A stretch of DNA of 64,000 bases, from contig JAPDIZ010000005.1 of the NCBI GenBank assembly GCA_029259355.1, forward strand, positions 1 through 64,000, in the 5' to 3' direction. Position numbers and translations under genes: made by a program. The DNA comes from Candidatus Bathyarchaeota archaeon. GTDB lineage: Archaea > Thermoproteota > Bathyarchaeia > JAPDIZ01. The notes beneath the pieces are model-generated. The model was not told the DNA's origin and searched no databases. It worked only from the letters and a program-made list of their open reading frames with translations. This document shows positions 16,421 to 24,207 of this stretch, one piece after another; position 1 is the stretch's first letter, and every line of letters begins with the position of its first letter.

Positions 16421-16918
16421 TTAGAATTTCTGGGGTTTTGGCTTGTATAGGTATATGGTGTGGGTTGTCCAGGTGTAGTGTGGGTTTTCTCTAAAGGTTT
16501 CTACGTAGGCGGGTTTCCACCCCGGTACCTCGAAGTCGTGGGATACGACTCTTGCTCCGGGTTTTAGCTCTTTTTCGAGTTTTGGCCTAAGCCTTTGGTT
16601 TCCGCTTGTGGTTAGGTATAGGGTTATGACGTCTGCTTGCGATACGTCGGCGTCGAACATGTTCATGTTTAGGACTTTTACGCGGTGGCCTAGGTTTAGC
16701 TGCTCTATCTTTTGCTGAGCCTGCTTGGCTAGGTCTGGCCTTATCTCTACGCCTATGGCGTTTGCCCCAAACTCGCGTGCGGCTATTATGAGGACTCTTC
16801 CGTCGCCGGATCCTAGGTCCATGAGGGTTTCTCCGGGCTTTAGCCTAGCTATTTGGAGCATTCTTCTTATTACGGCTATGGGCGAGCCTACGTAGGGGGC
16901 TATGCTTCCGTAGGTCAA
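16421..16918 (-). CDS. Archaeal protein lysine methyltransferase, aKMT type
   Basis: 165 residues from a TTG at 16918. The SAM-binding motif is DLGSGDGRVL (about 35-44), followed by IGVEIRPDLAKQA; the late part has LRPKLEKELKPGARVVSHDF and WTTHTIYLY. This compact class I methyltransferase closely follows the pattern of aKMT4 of Sulfolobus, which methylates lysines on many chromatin and DNA-replication proteins. The start resembles that family (YGSIAPYVGSP...VIRRML). It lies upstream of rtcB on the same strand with an 94-base gap. The name rests on recalled similarity, so the substrate is inferred. Confidence 0.75.
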   Translation of the reverse strand: MTYGSIAPYVGSPIAVIRRMLQIARLKPGETLMDLGSGDGRVLIIAAREFGANAIGVEIRPDLAKQAQQKIEQLNLGHRVKVLNMNMFDADVSQADVITLYLTTSGNQRLRPKLEKELKPGARVVSHDFEVPGWKPAYVETFRENPHYTWTTHTIYLYKPKPQKF

Positions 16919-16969
16919 GCTGCTTTCGCCCTGTGTTGAGATTTCTTTGTGGAAAATAAAGGTTGTCTC

Positions 16970-17539
16970 CTAGGCTATGGCCAATGCCCTAACCAAAGCC
17001 ATGAGCGAAACCACGCCTACTACGTCGGCTACGGATGTGACTATGGGGATTACGGTGTTGTCGGGATCCCATCCGTAGGCGTATGAGGCTATGGCACACA
17101 CAACCCCTGTAGCCACTATGGTTAGCGAAAGCACTCCGCCCACCAGCATGCAGAGGATGAGCACTTGGTGCGGCGGTAGGGTGGGGACTCCCGCTAGCGC
17201 GGCTGAGGCGTAGACGGCTAGGGCTACGTAGGCTGAGGAGGCTAAGGCGACTGCTAAAACCCCTAGGAGGTTTTGGGTTAGTACGGGGTTTGGCTCGAGC
17301 TTTGGCCTAACGGTTCCTAGGTGTAGGGCTGTGGATAGGCGTGAGGAGATCACTATGCCGAAGTCTCCCCCCATCTTGTTGAGGGGTGGTATGAGCATGA
17401 GGAGGAAGGGTATGGAGACCAAGGTCTTTACCCAAGACTCGAGCACAACTCCCGCTACTAGCCCTATGACTACCGAAACCGTTACCACGGGCATGCTTTC
17501 GACGAAGATCTTCTTGGCGCTGTATACGGTCAAAGCCAC
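16970..17539 (-). CDS. MgtE-like divalent cation transporter half, second copy
   Basis: 189 residues from GTG at 17539. A longer frame to 17767 only overlaps the preceding gene; the chosen start gives a protein as long as its paralog. About five hydrophobic segments. The block KMGGDFGIVISSRLSTALHLG corresponds to the MgtE/SLC41 signature around the pore (glycine and Asp followed by SSRLSTALHLG), and the end has WDPDNTVIPIVTSVADVVG, the second conserved Asp cluster. Archaeal SLC41-type transporters often come as two half-length genes; this and the 186-residue gene at 17530 overlap by 10 bases and should form a heterodimer for magnesium or a similar ion. Confidence 0.8.
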   Translation of the reverse strand: MALTVYSAKKIFVESMPVVTVSVVIGLVAGVVLESWVKTLVSIPFLLMLIPPLNKMGGDFGIVISSRLSTALHLGTVRPKLEPNPVLTQNLLGVLAVALASSAYVALAVYASAALAGVPTLPPHQVLILCMLVGGVLSLTIVATGVVCAIASYAYGWDPDNTVIPIVTSVADVVGVVSLMALVRALAIA

Positions 17540-18090
17540 CCACCGACCACCAGCACCGCTAGGAAGAGGGAGAGCATACCCACCACATCGCCCATGGTGT
17601 TTATGTAGGGGCCGAGGACGGTGTCTGGGTCTAAGCCCCTTGAGTAGACGAAGATGGCTGATGCAGTGACTAAGCCCGTCATCAACACACTCGATAATAC
17701 GCCCGCCAGAAGCGAGATAGCGACTATGGTGGGGAGGCTTGGGTTTGGAAACCCTAGGAGAAGGCACACTGCGTAGGCGGCGAAGCCTATCAAAAGGGAT
17801 TCCGCTAGGGCTAGGGCGTAGGTTCCTAAGAGGTTTTGCTTCAGCTCATCGGATAAGGTGAGCTCAGGCGCTATGATACCTTGGTGTAGCGCGGTTCCCA
17901 GGCGAGAAGCGTATGAGCCAGAGATGTCGCCCCTCATCTCCAAGAAGGCTGGTATTAGTATCAGCAGCCCCGTAATCTTCTCCAGCGAGCTAGCCATCGA
18001 AACCAAGACGAAGCCGGCTAGAAGCTCAAGGGTTATGGCGATGGCTTCTGCGGGAAAACCTTGGGCGAATATCCTCCTAGCCTCTCCCAC
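17530..18090 (-). CDS. MgtE-like divalent cation transporter half, first copy
   Basis: 186 residues from GTG at 18090. Five hydrophobic segments; MRGDISGSYASRLGTALHQG near residues 52-71 is the pore signature, and LDPDTVLGPYINTMGDVVG near 153-171 the C-terminal one. It pairs with the downstream half-gene. Divergent, 112 bases away, are two PhoU/TrkA-C proteins that probably gate or regulate the transporter, a gene arrangement seen in other archaea. It lacks the N and CBS domains of bacterial MgtE, so the divergent proteins may supply regulation. Confidence 0.8.
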   Translation of the reverse strand: MGEARRIFAQGFPAEAIAITLELLAGFVLVSMASSLEKITGLLILIPAFLEMRGDISGSYASRLGTALHQGIIAPELTLSDELKQNLLGTYALALAESLLIGFAAYAVCLLLGFPNPSLPTIVAISLLAGVLSSVLMTGLVTASAIFVYSRGLDPDTVLGPYINTMGDVVGMLSLFLAVLVVGGWL

Positions 18091-18202
18091 AGCCCCCGCC
18101 TCCTCAGGCTGGTTCTCCCCTATTTTCGGGAGGTTAAGTAGGTTGCGATAGCCAAATATACTCAGATATGCGTAGTGGTTTCTGCGGAGGCGCGGGATTC
18201 GG

Positions 18203-18784
18203 TTGGTTGCGCGCTACAGACCAACCTCTGTTAGAGAGCTTTTGAGGGAGATAAAAGACCTCAGCGAGTTTATGGTGGATCTAGCCTACTCCTCGGTGCT
18301 TTTCGACAGCGAGGAGCTGGCTAAGGAGGTCTTGGTGCTTGAGGAGAACATAGCTAAGCTTAGGCACGAGCTATGCATGCACACCATCTTAGCTGGCGAC
18401 ACCCCTGAGGACGCTGAGGCTTTGGCAGCTATCCTAGAGGTTTCGGAGGCGGCTAGCGAGATCGCTAGATCAGCTTCTGACATAGCCAAGATCGTGCTCA
18501 GAGACTTCCACCTACACCCAATAGTCATCGAAGCGCTTCAGCAAGCTGAGGAGAGGATAGTGGCTATCGAGGTTAGGGAGGGGTCGGAGATGGTGGGGAA
18601 GACGCTGGGTGACCTCGACCTCCCCACGAGGTTTGGAGCTGTGGTCTTGGCCATAAGAAGAGAGCTTAGGTGGATTCTCTGGCCAGAGGACTCTGAGGTG
18701 ATCTCCAAGGGCGATGTGCTGGTGGTTAGGGTTACGGAGACTGGCGCCGACTCGCTGAGGGAGTATGCGGGGGCTGTGGAGTGA
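18203..18784 (+). CDS. PhoU-like plus TrkA-C domain regulator 1
   Basis: 193 residues from TTG at 18203; a TATA-like caaatatact at about 18153-18162 sits 40-50 bases upstream. Residues about 10-110 are a PhoU-like helical bundle (LREIKDLSEFMVDLAYSS); residues about 120-193 are a TrkA-C/RCK-C domain (VREGSEMVGKTLGDLDL...GAVVLAIRR...GDVLVVR), which binds small ligands in potassium and magnesium transport systems. The stop overlaps the start of its paralog by 4 bases (GTGA). Likely cytoplasmic regulator of the divergent MgtE-like pair. Confidence 0.8.
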   Translation: MVARYRPTSVRELLREIKDLSEFMVDLAYSSVLFDSEELAKEVLVLEENIAKLRHELCMHTILAGDTPEDAEALAAILEVSEAASEIARSASDIAKIVLRDFHLHPIVIEALQQAEERIVAIEVREGSEMVGKTLGDLDLPTRFGAVVLAIRRELRWILWPEDSEVISKGDVLVVRVTETGADSLREYAGAVE

Positions 18785-19395
18785 GCAAGGAGGAGCAGTA
18801 CCAGAGGCCGGTTTTGGAGGAGTACATGTTCAGGGTCAGGGACTTGTTGATAAAGCTTAAGGAGACGTCTGAGCTCATGGTGGATTTAGCTTACTCAGCG
18901 CTAATGTTCAACAGCCGAGAGATAGCTGAGGAGGTTCGGTACCTCGAGAACTACGTAGACGACCTCTACACCCAGTACGAAGCGCTCGTCATATCGATGA
19001 TTAGGCACCCAGAAGACCCCGCCAAGTACATCGGTATGCTGAGGCTTGGGGAGTCAGCGGAGAGGATTGCGGACGCAAGCGCTCAAATGGCTGACTTGGT
19101 TCTCAGAGGAATCAAGCCCCACCCCGTCTACCAGCTAGTGGTTGAGGAAGCTGAGGAGACGATTACGAGGATAGAGGTCGAGAAGGGCTCTAGGCTCGAT
19201 GGAGAGACGCTGAAAGGCGTTAGGCTGCAAGACGTTACTGGCATGAGGGTCATTGCCATAAGAAGAGGCAGTAAGTGGATCTTCAACCCATCGGGTAAGA
19301 CGAGGCTGGAGGCGGGCGACATCTTGATAGCTAGGGGAGATCCGGACGGAGAGGAGAAGCTGGAGGAGCTAGCTAAAGGTCTAGGAGAAACCTAA
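18781..19395 (+). CDS. PhoU-like plus TrkA-C domain regulator 2
   Basis: 204 residues from the GTG at 18781. Same architecture as the preceding gene: PhoU-like helices to about residue 120 (LKETSELMVDLAYSALMF) and a TrkA-C domain after (VEKGSRLDGETLKGVRLQ, MRVIAIRRGSKW, GDILIARGDPDG). The two regulators probably form a heteromer that matches the two transporter halves. Its 3' end overlaps the convergent archease gene by 23 bases. Confidence 0.8.
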   Translation: MSKEEQYQRPVLEEYMFRVRDLLIKLKETSELMVDLAYSALMFNSREIAEEVRYLENYVDDLYTQYEALVISMIRHPEDPAKYIGMLRLGESAERIADASAQMADLVLRGIKPHPVYQLVVEEAEETITRIEVEKGSRLDGETLKGVRLQDVTGMRVIAIRRGSKWIFNPSGKTRLEAGDILIARGDPDGEEKLEELAKGLGET

Positions 19396-19813
19396 GCACG
19401 TACCTGTTGCCTTCTCTCAAGATCTCCATCATGTGGTACGTAACCGCTTTAACGCCGACCTTTGGGCGGTGTTTTTCAGGGACAAACTCCTCTCCCCAGC
19501 CAACGCCCCTAATCCTGTAGACGCCGTTGGATTTCGAGATCTCCTCAACCCTAAACCTCGAGTATACGCGGTTCTTTACCTCGAAGTTGACAAGCCAAGC
19601 CTCTAGCCAGCAGTAGAGAAGAGCTTGCTCATCCTCCGCCTCCTCCACCACCTCGTCAGGATCTTTGGGCTCTACTGAGGAGGTGTCCACCATTACCTCG
19701 AAGAGCGCGAGAGCAGCGTTTTCGAAAGCTTCTTCCAGCGTCTCGCCATACGCCTCCACGTAGGCGTCGGACATGTGCTCCAAAAACCTAAACCGCTTCT
19801 CCACACCAAACAC
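19373..19813 (-). CDS. Archease, activator of RtcB
   Basis: 146 residues from GTG at 19813. The start FRFLEHMSDAYVEAYGETLE and FENAALALFEVMVDTSSVEP follow the archease pattern, with the metal-binding His/Asp near residue 13-16 and a terminal LDL supplying the last Asp. Archease speeds RtcB guanylylation and allows multiple turnover. In many archaea it is next to rtcB; here it is 3 kb away on the same strand, beyond the transporter cluster. The presence of both fits the heavy load of tRNA introns in this window. Confidence 0.9.
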   Translation of the reverse strand: MFGVEKRFRFLEHMSDAYVEAYGETLEEAFENAALALFEVMVDTSSVEPKDPDEVVEEAEDEQALLYCWLEAWLVNFEVKNRVYSRFRVEEISKSNGVYRIRGVGWGEEFVPEKHRPKVGVKAVTYHMMEILREGNRYVLRFLLDL

Positions 19814-19863
19814 CCAGCTACTTCCCCGAATCCCTTTTTAATCAACGTTTCCAAGTTTAGGTC

Positions 19864-19968
19864 GCCGGGGTGGCCGAGCGGACTAAGCAAGCAGCGTCCA
19901 AAGGCGCGGGCCTTGAGAGCCCGTGGCGCATCCGCGCCTCGAGGGTTCGAATCCCTCCCCCGGCGCCA
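19864..19968 (+). tRNA. tRNA-Ser (UGA) with one intron
   Basis: Acceptor GCCGGGG pairs with CCCCGGC; anticodon loop CUUGAGA gives UGA; the long variable arm (UGGCGCAUCCGCGCC) is typical of Ser; the T arm is GAGGG-UUCGAAU-CCCUC. An insertion of 16 bases, about 19888-19903, sits at the 3' side of the D arm; removing it restores GGACUAA-GGC-G-CGGGC. Exon GGAC can pair with GUCC in the intron to form the splicing helix. CCA is encoded at 19966-19968. The exact intron edges can shift by a base. Confidence 0.88.
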
Positions 19969-19970
19969 AG

Positions 19971-20555
19971 CTATTCTTGGCTCAGCTCCCTCCGCAGCTG
20001 CAGGTAAAACGCCTCGAGGACCTCGTGACGTTCCTGAGCGAGGGATTTTCCAAGCTCTGTCTGCATAAGGTCTTTGAGCTTGAGGAGCTTTTCCTCTAGG
20101 TGCTTTTGAACGGCTTCCAACCCCATCCCCCTTTCAGCAGCGTATACGCAGGCGCGAAATATGCCTATGGCGCCCATTGCGTCGAGCTTGTCTGCGTCCG
20201 ACAAGATCTTTGCCTCAAGGGTTTGAGGAGCTACTCCGCTCGAGAAGCTGTGAGCTTCTATAGCGTGAGCTACGCGTTCTATCTTGTCCTTGGGATAACT
20301 CAGCTCCTCAAGTATCCTCTTAGCCTCTTTCGCGCTATCCCTTGCGTGGTCTGGACTTGCAGGTCTTGCTATGTCGTGTAGTATAGCGGCTATGCCCAGC
20401 TCCTCTAGATTTGCGCCCAGCTTCTCTCCCATCCACATGCAGAGTTCGTATACTCGCGCTACGTGGTCTATGGAGTGAGCTCCTCCCCGAGGTAGGGTGC
20501 GGGAGACAAGCTCAAAAAGCTTGGCGTGTAGGGGGTTTCTCGGGTATATCTGCAT
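19971..20555 (-). CDS. HD-domain phosphohydrolase
   Basis: 194 residues from ATG at 20555. Metal site: RGGAHSIDHVARV (first His), AAILHDIARP (the HD pair near residue 60), a His in IEAHSFSS and the Asp in ILSDADKLDAMGAIG. This is the standard HD-hydrolase arrangement of YfbR/YedJ-like nucleotide or cyclic-nucleotide phosphohydrolases. The C-terminal 50 residues are helical and charged. It ends three bases behind the tRNA-Ser gene on the opposite strand. The substrate is unknown. Confidence 0.75.
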   Translation of the reverse strand: MQIYPRNPLHAKLFELVSRTLPRGGAHSIDHVARVYELCMWMGEKLGANLEELGIAAILHDIARPASPDHARDSAKEAKRILEELSYPKDKIERVAHAIEAHSFSSGVAPQTLEAKILSDADKLDAMGAIGIFRACVYAAERGMGLEAVQKHLEEKLLKLKDLMQTELGKSLAQERHEVLEAFYLQLRRELSQE

Positions 20556-20568
20556 AAAAAAGCCTGCT

Positions 20569-20877
20569 TTAGATGAGCTCTATCTCGATGTAGACGTCTT
20601 CTGGCACCCTAATCCTCATTATCCTCTTCATGGTTCTCTCAGATGCGTCGATGTCGATGAGCCTCTTGTGTATCCTCATCTCCCACCTGTCCCAGGTGTT
20701 GGAGCCTTGGCCGCAAGGGGTTCTGCGCACAGGAACCACAAGCCTTCGAGTTGGGAGGGGTATGGGGCCAGATACCTTAACCCCTGTTTTCTCAGCTATC
20801 TTCTTAAGCTCTGCGCATATTTCGTCGAGCTTGTGGGGGTCGGTGCTGGTCAGCCGAATCCTTGCTTTCTGAACCAT
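20569..20877 (-). CDS. rps10: 30S ribosomal protein S10 (uS10)
   Basis: 102 residues from ATG at 20877. [31 protein letters not shown] and the [20 protein letters not shown] block are characteristic of archaeal uS10. Last gene of the str cluster, 25 bases downstream of the elongation factor gene, the usual archaeal order. Confidence 0.95.
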   Translation of the reverse strand: MVQKARIRLTSTDPHKLDEICAELKKIAEKTGVKVSGPIPLPTRRLVVPVRRTPCGQGSNTWDRWEMRIHKRLIDIDASERTMKRIMRIRVPEDVYIEIELI

Positions 20878-20902
20878 TGCTCACCGCCGCTTGCAAGAAG
20901 TT

Positions 20903-22192
20903 CTAAGCAGCTTGTGTGATCTCTCTGACTACGCCAGCCGCTATGGTTGTGCCCATGTCTCTTATGGCGAATCTGCCGAGCTGAGGTATCTGGGAGTATA
21001 CCTCGAGCACAACGGGCTTTAGGGGCTGGAACTTGACTATGGCGCTGTCCCCAGTTTTGAGGAACGAAGGCTTTTCCTCGATGACTTGACCAGTTCTTGG
21101 GTCTATCTTTTGGAGCAGCTCAACGAAGCGGCAAGCCACTTGAGCTGTGTGCGCGTGCATCACCGGCGTATAGCCAGCTGCGATAGCCGTTGGGTGGTAT
21201 ATCACTATGATCTGCCCAACGAACTCGCGCACGACGGTCGGTGGCTTGTCGGGGTGCCCAGCGACATCTCCTCTCCTGATGTCGGTCTTGGAGACTCCTC
21301 TCACGTTGAAGCCGATGTTGTCTCCGGGCTCAGCCTTGGGTATTCTCTGGTGGTGCATCTCGATGGACTTAACTTCTCCCTTCACGTTGGGCGGCATGAA
21401 CACGACTGTGTCGCCTGCGTTGAGGACTCCCGTCTCAACTCTCCCAACGGGTACTGTGCCCACGCCAGTGATGGAGTAGACGTCTTGCACCGGTATTCTG
21501 AGGGGCTTGTCCAAAGGCTTTGGCGGCACCTCAAACTCGTCCAAGGCCTCAATAAGCGTTGGGCCATCGTACCAAGGCATCTTGTCGCTCTTCTCCCTTA
21601 GGTTGTCCCCTGTCCACCCCGAGACGGGGACAAACCTAATTTTGGAGACATCGTAGCCAACTAGCCTGAGCAGGCGCTCAACTTCTTTGCGAACCTCCTC
21701 GTAGCGCTCCTTGCTCCAGTCCACAGCGTCCATCTTGTTGATGGCTACAACCAGCTGGTTGACTCCCAGCGTCCTCGCCAAGAAAGCGTGCTCCCTCGTC
21801 TGCCCACCTGGGCCCACGCCTGCTTCGAACTCACCTTTGCGAGCCGAAACCACCAGTATCGCAGCATCGGCTTGGCTAGCGCCTGTGATCATGTTTTTGA
21901 CGAAGTCTCGGTGCCCAGGCGCGTCGATTATCGTGAAGTAGTACTTGGGGGTTTCGAACTTCCAGAAGGATAGGTCAATAGTAAGACCTCTCTCCCGCTC
22001 CTCCTTTAACTTGTCAAGCACCCAAGCAAACTTGAAGGTAGTGTCTTTGATCTCAGCAGCTAGCTTTTCGTACTCCGCTATCGTCCTCTCGTCTATGTGC
22101 CCCGTTAGGTACAGTAAGTGGCCCATGGTGGTGGACTTTCCGTGATCTACATGCCCTATAACCACTAAGTTTAAGTGCGGTTTCTCGCTCAA
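20903..22192 (-). CDS. tuf: Translation elongation factor 1-alpha (aEF1A)
   Basis: 429 residues from TTG at 22192, placed there because GGAGGG lies 8-9 bases upstream and the family starts with [20 protein letters not shown]. The longer frame to 22252 adds an unlikely leader. G motifs: [25 protein letters not shown]. Domains 2 and 3 follow ([32 protein letters not shown]). It delivers aminoacyl-tRNA to the ribosome. Between rps7 and rps10 in the str cluster. Confidence 0.95.
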   Translation of the reverse strand: MSEKPHLNLVVIGHVDHGKSTTMGHLLYLTGHIDERTIAEYEKLAAEIKDTTFKFAWVLDKLKEERERGLTIDLSFWKFETPKYYFTIIDAPGHRDFVKNMITGASQADAAILVVSARKGEFEAGVGPGGQTREHAFLARTLGVNQLVVAINKMDAVDWSKERYEEVRKEVERLLRLVGYDVSKIRFVPVSGWTGDNLREKSDKMPWYDGPTLIEALDEFEVPPKPLDKPLRIPVQDVYSITGVGTVPVGRVETGVLNAGDTVVFMPPNVKGEVKSIEMHHQRIPKAEPGDNIGFNVRGVSKTDIRRGDVAGHPDKPPTVVREFVGQIIVIYHPTAIAAGYTPVMHAHTAQVACRFVELLQKIDPRTGQVIEEKPSFLKTGDSAIVKFQPLKPVVLEVYSQIPQLGRFAIRDMGTTIAAGVVREITQAA

Positions 22193-22276
22193 GCGCAAGC
22201 TCCCTCCAAATGGCTTCTTCTGCTCTGAGGCGTAGGGTTTCCTTAAACACACTTGATTTTAAGCTTTTCTTCTCGC

Positions 22277-22843
22277 TTACCTAGATGCCAGAGCTATTCT
22301 CTCCATCTCATCCTTCTTTTGAATAGCATAGCTTCTGCTGTCGCCATTTGCTGCAAGAATTATCTCGTCGGCTAAGCATTCGTCGATGGTTTTTGGGTTT
22401 CCAAAGCTAGCCTTCCTAGCCCCCTCAGCTAGGAACCGCAGCGCCAAATCAACTCTCCGCTGAGGAGCGATGTCTACGGCGACGTGATAGACTATTCCTC
22501 CATAGCTTATTCGGGTGGTGTCTTCGCATGGAGCTGCGTTTTCGATGGCTCTGACCAAAACCTCTATAGGATTTCGACCCGTTCTAAGGTGGATGATCTC
22601 GAAAGCATTCTGCACTATCTTGATGGCCTTCGCCTTCTTCCCCCCGTTTCTACCGGGGCGCATAAGCTGGTTTACAAACCTCTCAACAATGTTTACCTCA
22701 GACTTCCCAAACCTTCTGTGCTCATGCCTCCCCCCGCTATGGGGGTAGAAAACGGGTTTAAGCGATATGTACCTCTTGAGGCCGGGGTCTTTAACCTCTA
22801 CTTCGTCAAAGCTCCACTTACCGAATAGCTTTATCTCAGGCAT
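22277..22843 (-). CDS. rps7: 30S ribosomal protein S7 (uS7)
   Basis: 188 residues from ATG at 22843 (GGTG just upstream; a GTG two codons earlier is less likely). [20 protein letters not shown] is the archaeal extension, [18 protein letters not shown] and [17 protein letters not shown] are uS7 signatures, and the end [20 protein letters not shown] is typical. Organises the 3' domain of 16S rRNA. Between rps12 and tuf. Confidence 0.95.
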   Translation of the reverse strand: MPEIKLFGKWSFDEVEVKDPGLKRYISLKPVFYPHSGGRHEHRRFGKSEVNIVERFVNQLMRPGRNGGKKAKAIKIVQNAFEIIHLRTGRNPIEVLVRAIENAAPCEDTTRISYGGIVYHVAVDIAPQRRVDLALRFLAEGARKASFGNPKTIDECLADEIILAANGDSRSYAIQKKDEMERIALASR

Positions 22844-22856
22844 CTTCACCGCACCA

Positions 22857-23300
22857 TCACCTCATTGGCTTCTCCTTCTTCCCCTCAAGTAGCGCCTTCA
22901 GCGAGACGCCGTTTACCATCACCACCCTCCACCTAACCCCAGGGAGGTCTCCGTAAGACCGCCCTCTAGGACCACCTATTCCCTCGACGATCACCTCATC
23001 GTGTTCATCGACGAAGTTTAGCGCGCCATCGCCTGGTAGGAAAGCCGTTATCTGCCTGCCGTTTTTGATGAGCTGTATCCTGACGCACTTCCTTATGGCC
23101 GAGTTAGGCTGCCTAGCCTCTATCCCCACTCGCTCTAAGACTATGCCGCGAGCTTGTGGGGCTCCCTCCAAAGGGTCGGCTTTCTCGTCTAGTCTGAGCA
23201 TTCTCCTCTTATAGTCCCTAGAGCTCCAGCGAAAGCGCTTACGCTTTCTGATCAGCGAGCGAGCAGCGAACTCCCCCCTTGGAGACTTGGACCCCGGCAT
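22857..23300 (-). CDS. rps12: 30S ribosomal protein S12 (uS12)
   Basis: 147 residues from ATG at 23300 (gattggtg upstream). [16 protein letters not shown] and [17 protein letters not shown] are diagnostic; the PNSAIRK loop is the decoding-centre element. The end KKEKPMR fits archaeal uS12. Located between nusA and rps7. Confidence 0.95.
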   Translation of the reverse strand: MPGSKSPRGEFAARSLIRKRKRFRWSSRDYKRRMLRLDEKADPLEGAPQARGIVLERVGIEARQPNSAIRKCVRIQLIKNGRQITAFLPGDGALNFVDEHDEVIVEGIGGPRGRSYGDLPGVRWRVVMVNGVSLKALLEGKKEKPMR

Positions 23301-23368
23301 CACCAATCACTTTATCGAGTTGGCAGAATTGTCAGCGAGTAGAGAGGTATTTATGGATTGTGTCGAGG

Positions 23369-23806
23369 CTAGGAGATTACTACGTTGTCTATTTGGAAGT
23401 AGCGCTTTGCGAGGTGCCTAGCCCTTTCGGCTGTTCTCCCACCCCTACCTATCGCCACACCCTTGTCCCTAGGTTCTACGACGACGAATGCTATTCGCCG
23501 CCCATCGGATCGGTCGGCGATCCTAACCTCCCTAACCCTAGCGGGGGCTAGGGTGTTCTTCACGAAGTCTATGGGGTTGTCGGCGTACTCTACGACCTCT
23601 ACGTCCCTTCCCGTCATCTTCTTGAGCAGCTTTACGTTGGAGCCTCTCCTACCCACAGCTTTCTTGAGATCCCCCTCCTTCACCACGAAGATGAGCCTGT
23701 TGTTCTTGGTGTCGATGACGCAGTCCTTGGCTGTAGCCCCCGTTATGCTTTCGAAGAGCGCGATCTGCCTCATCTCCTCGTTGGTTAGCTTAATCTTGTT
23801 CGCCAT
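23369..23806 (-). CDS. nusA: NusA-like transcription factor (two KH domains)
   Basis: 145 residues from ATG at 23806. Archaeal NusA consists only of two KH domains; visible are FVVKEGDLKKAVGRRGSNVK (KH1, GRRG loop) and GVAIGRGGRTAERARHLA (KH2, GRGG loop). It binds RNA during transcription. Its start overlaps the rpl30e stop by 17 bases, and rps12 follows, the conserved archaeal order. Confidence 0.93.
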   Translation of the reverse strand: MANKIKLTNEEMRQIALFESITGATAKDCVIDTKNNRLIFVVKEGDLKKAVGRRGSNVKLLKKMTGRDVEVVEYADNPIDFVKNTLAPARVREVRIADRSDGRRIAFVVVEPRDKGVAIGRGGRTAERARHLAKRYFQIDNVVIS

Positions 23807-24110
23807 GATATCCCTCCACCAGCTTAAGCACGTCGGAATCGCCTGGCTCCCTAATTGCCATAGCCGCTATCCTGTAGGGCTTTTCGCAAGCTTCTCCAAG
23901 CGCGTAGCTAGTCCCTGGGTACACAAAGATCGGGGTGCCCGAGAGCTTTGCGTAGTGCTCTATGTCACTCCTTATGTCTGGTGGGCAGTTGGAGGCGATA
24001 ACCACCATTTTAGCTCTTCCAGTCCTTACCGCGTCTAGCGTCTCCTTTGACCCAATCACCACTTTACCTGACTTCACCGCTAGCAATAGCGCTCGGTTGA
24101 CATCTACCAT
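23790..24110 (-). CDS. rpl30e: 50S ribosomal protein L30e
   Basis: 106 residues from ATG at 24110. KSGKVVIGSKETLDAVRTGR, MVVIASNCPPDIRSDIEHYA and TSYALGEACEKPYRIAAMAI are L30e signatures (L7Ae-like fold). It lies directly between rpoA and nusA, as in most archaea. Confidence 0.95.
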   Translation of the reverse strand: MVDVNRALLLAVKSGKVVIGSKETLDAVRTGRAKMVVIASNCPPDIRSDIEHYAKLSGTPIFVYPGTSYALGEACEKPYRIAAMAIREPGDSDVLKLVEGYHGEQD

Positions 24111-24207
24111 GCCTTCGCCATCACCAACGCGTCGCTGCCGCCTTTGCGCCAGAAGCGCTCACAGAGGCAAGTTCGACGTGCATCCAACCCAGATTTAAAT
24201 CTTTCCA

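Noticed and set aside
15402-16494. Several plus-strand frames opposite rtcB with Leu/Val/Cys-rich products
   Set aside because: Shadows of rtcB caused by its skewed composition.
19775-20068. Frame of 97 codons across tRNA-Ser
   Set aside because: It overlaps the tRNA gene and the ends of two well-supported genes.
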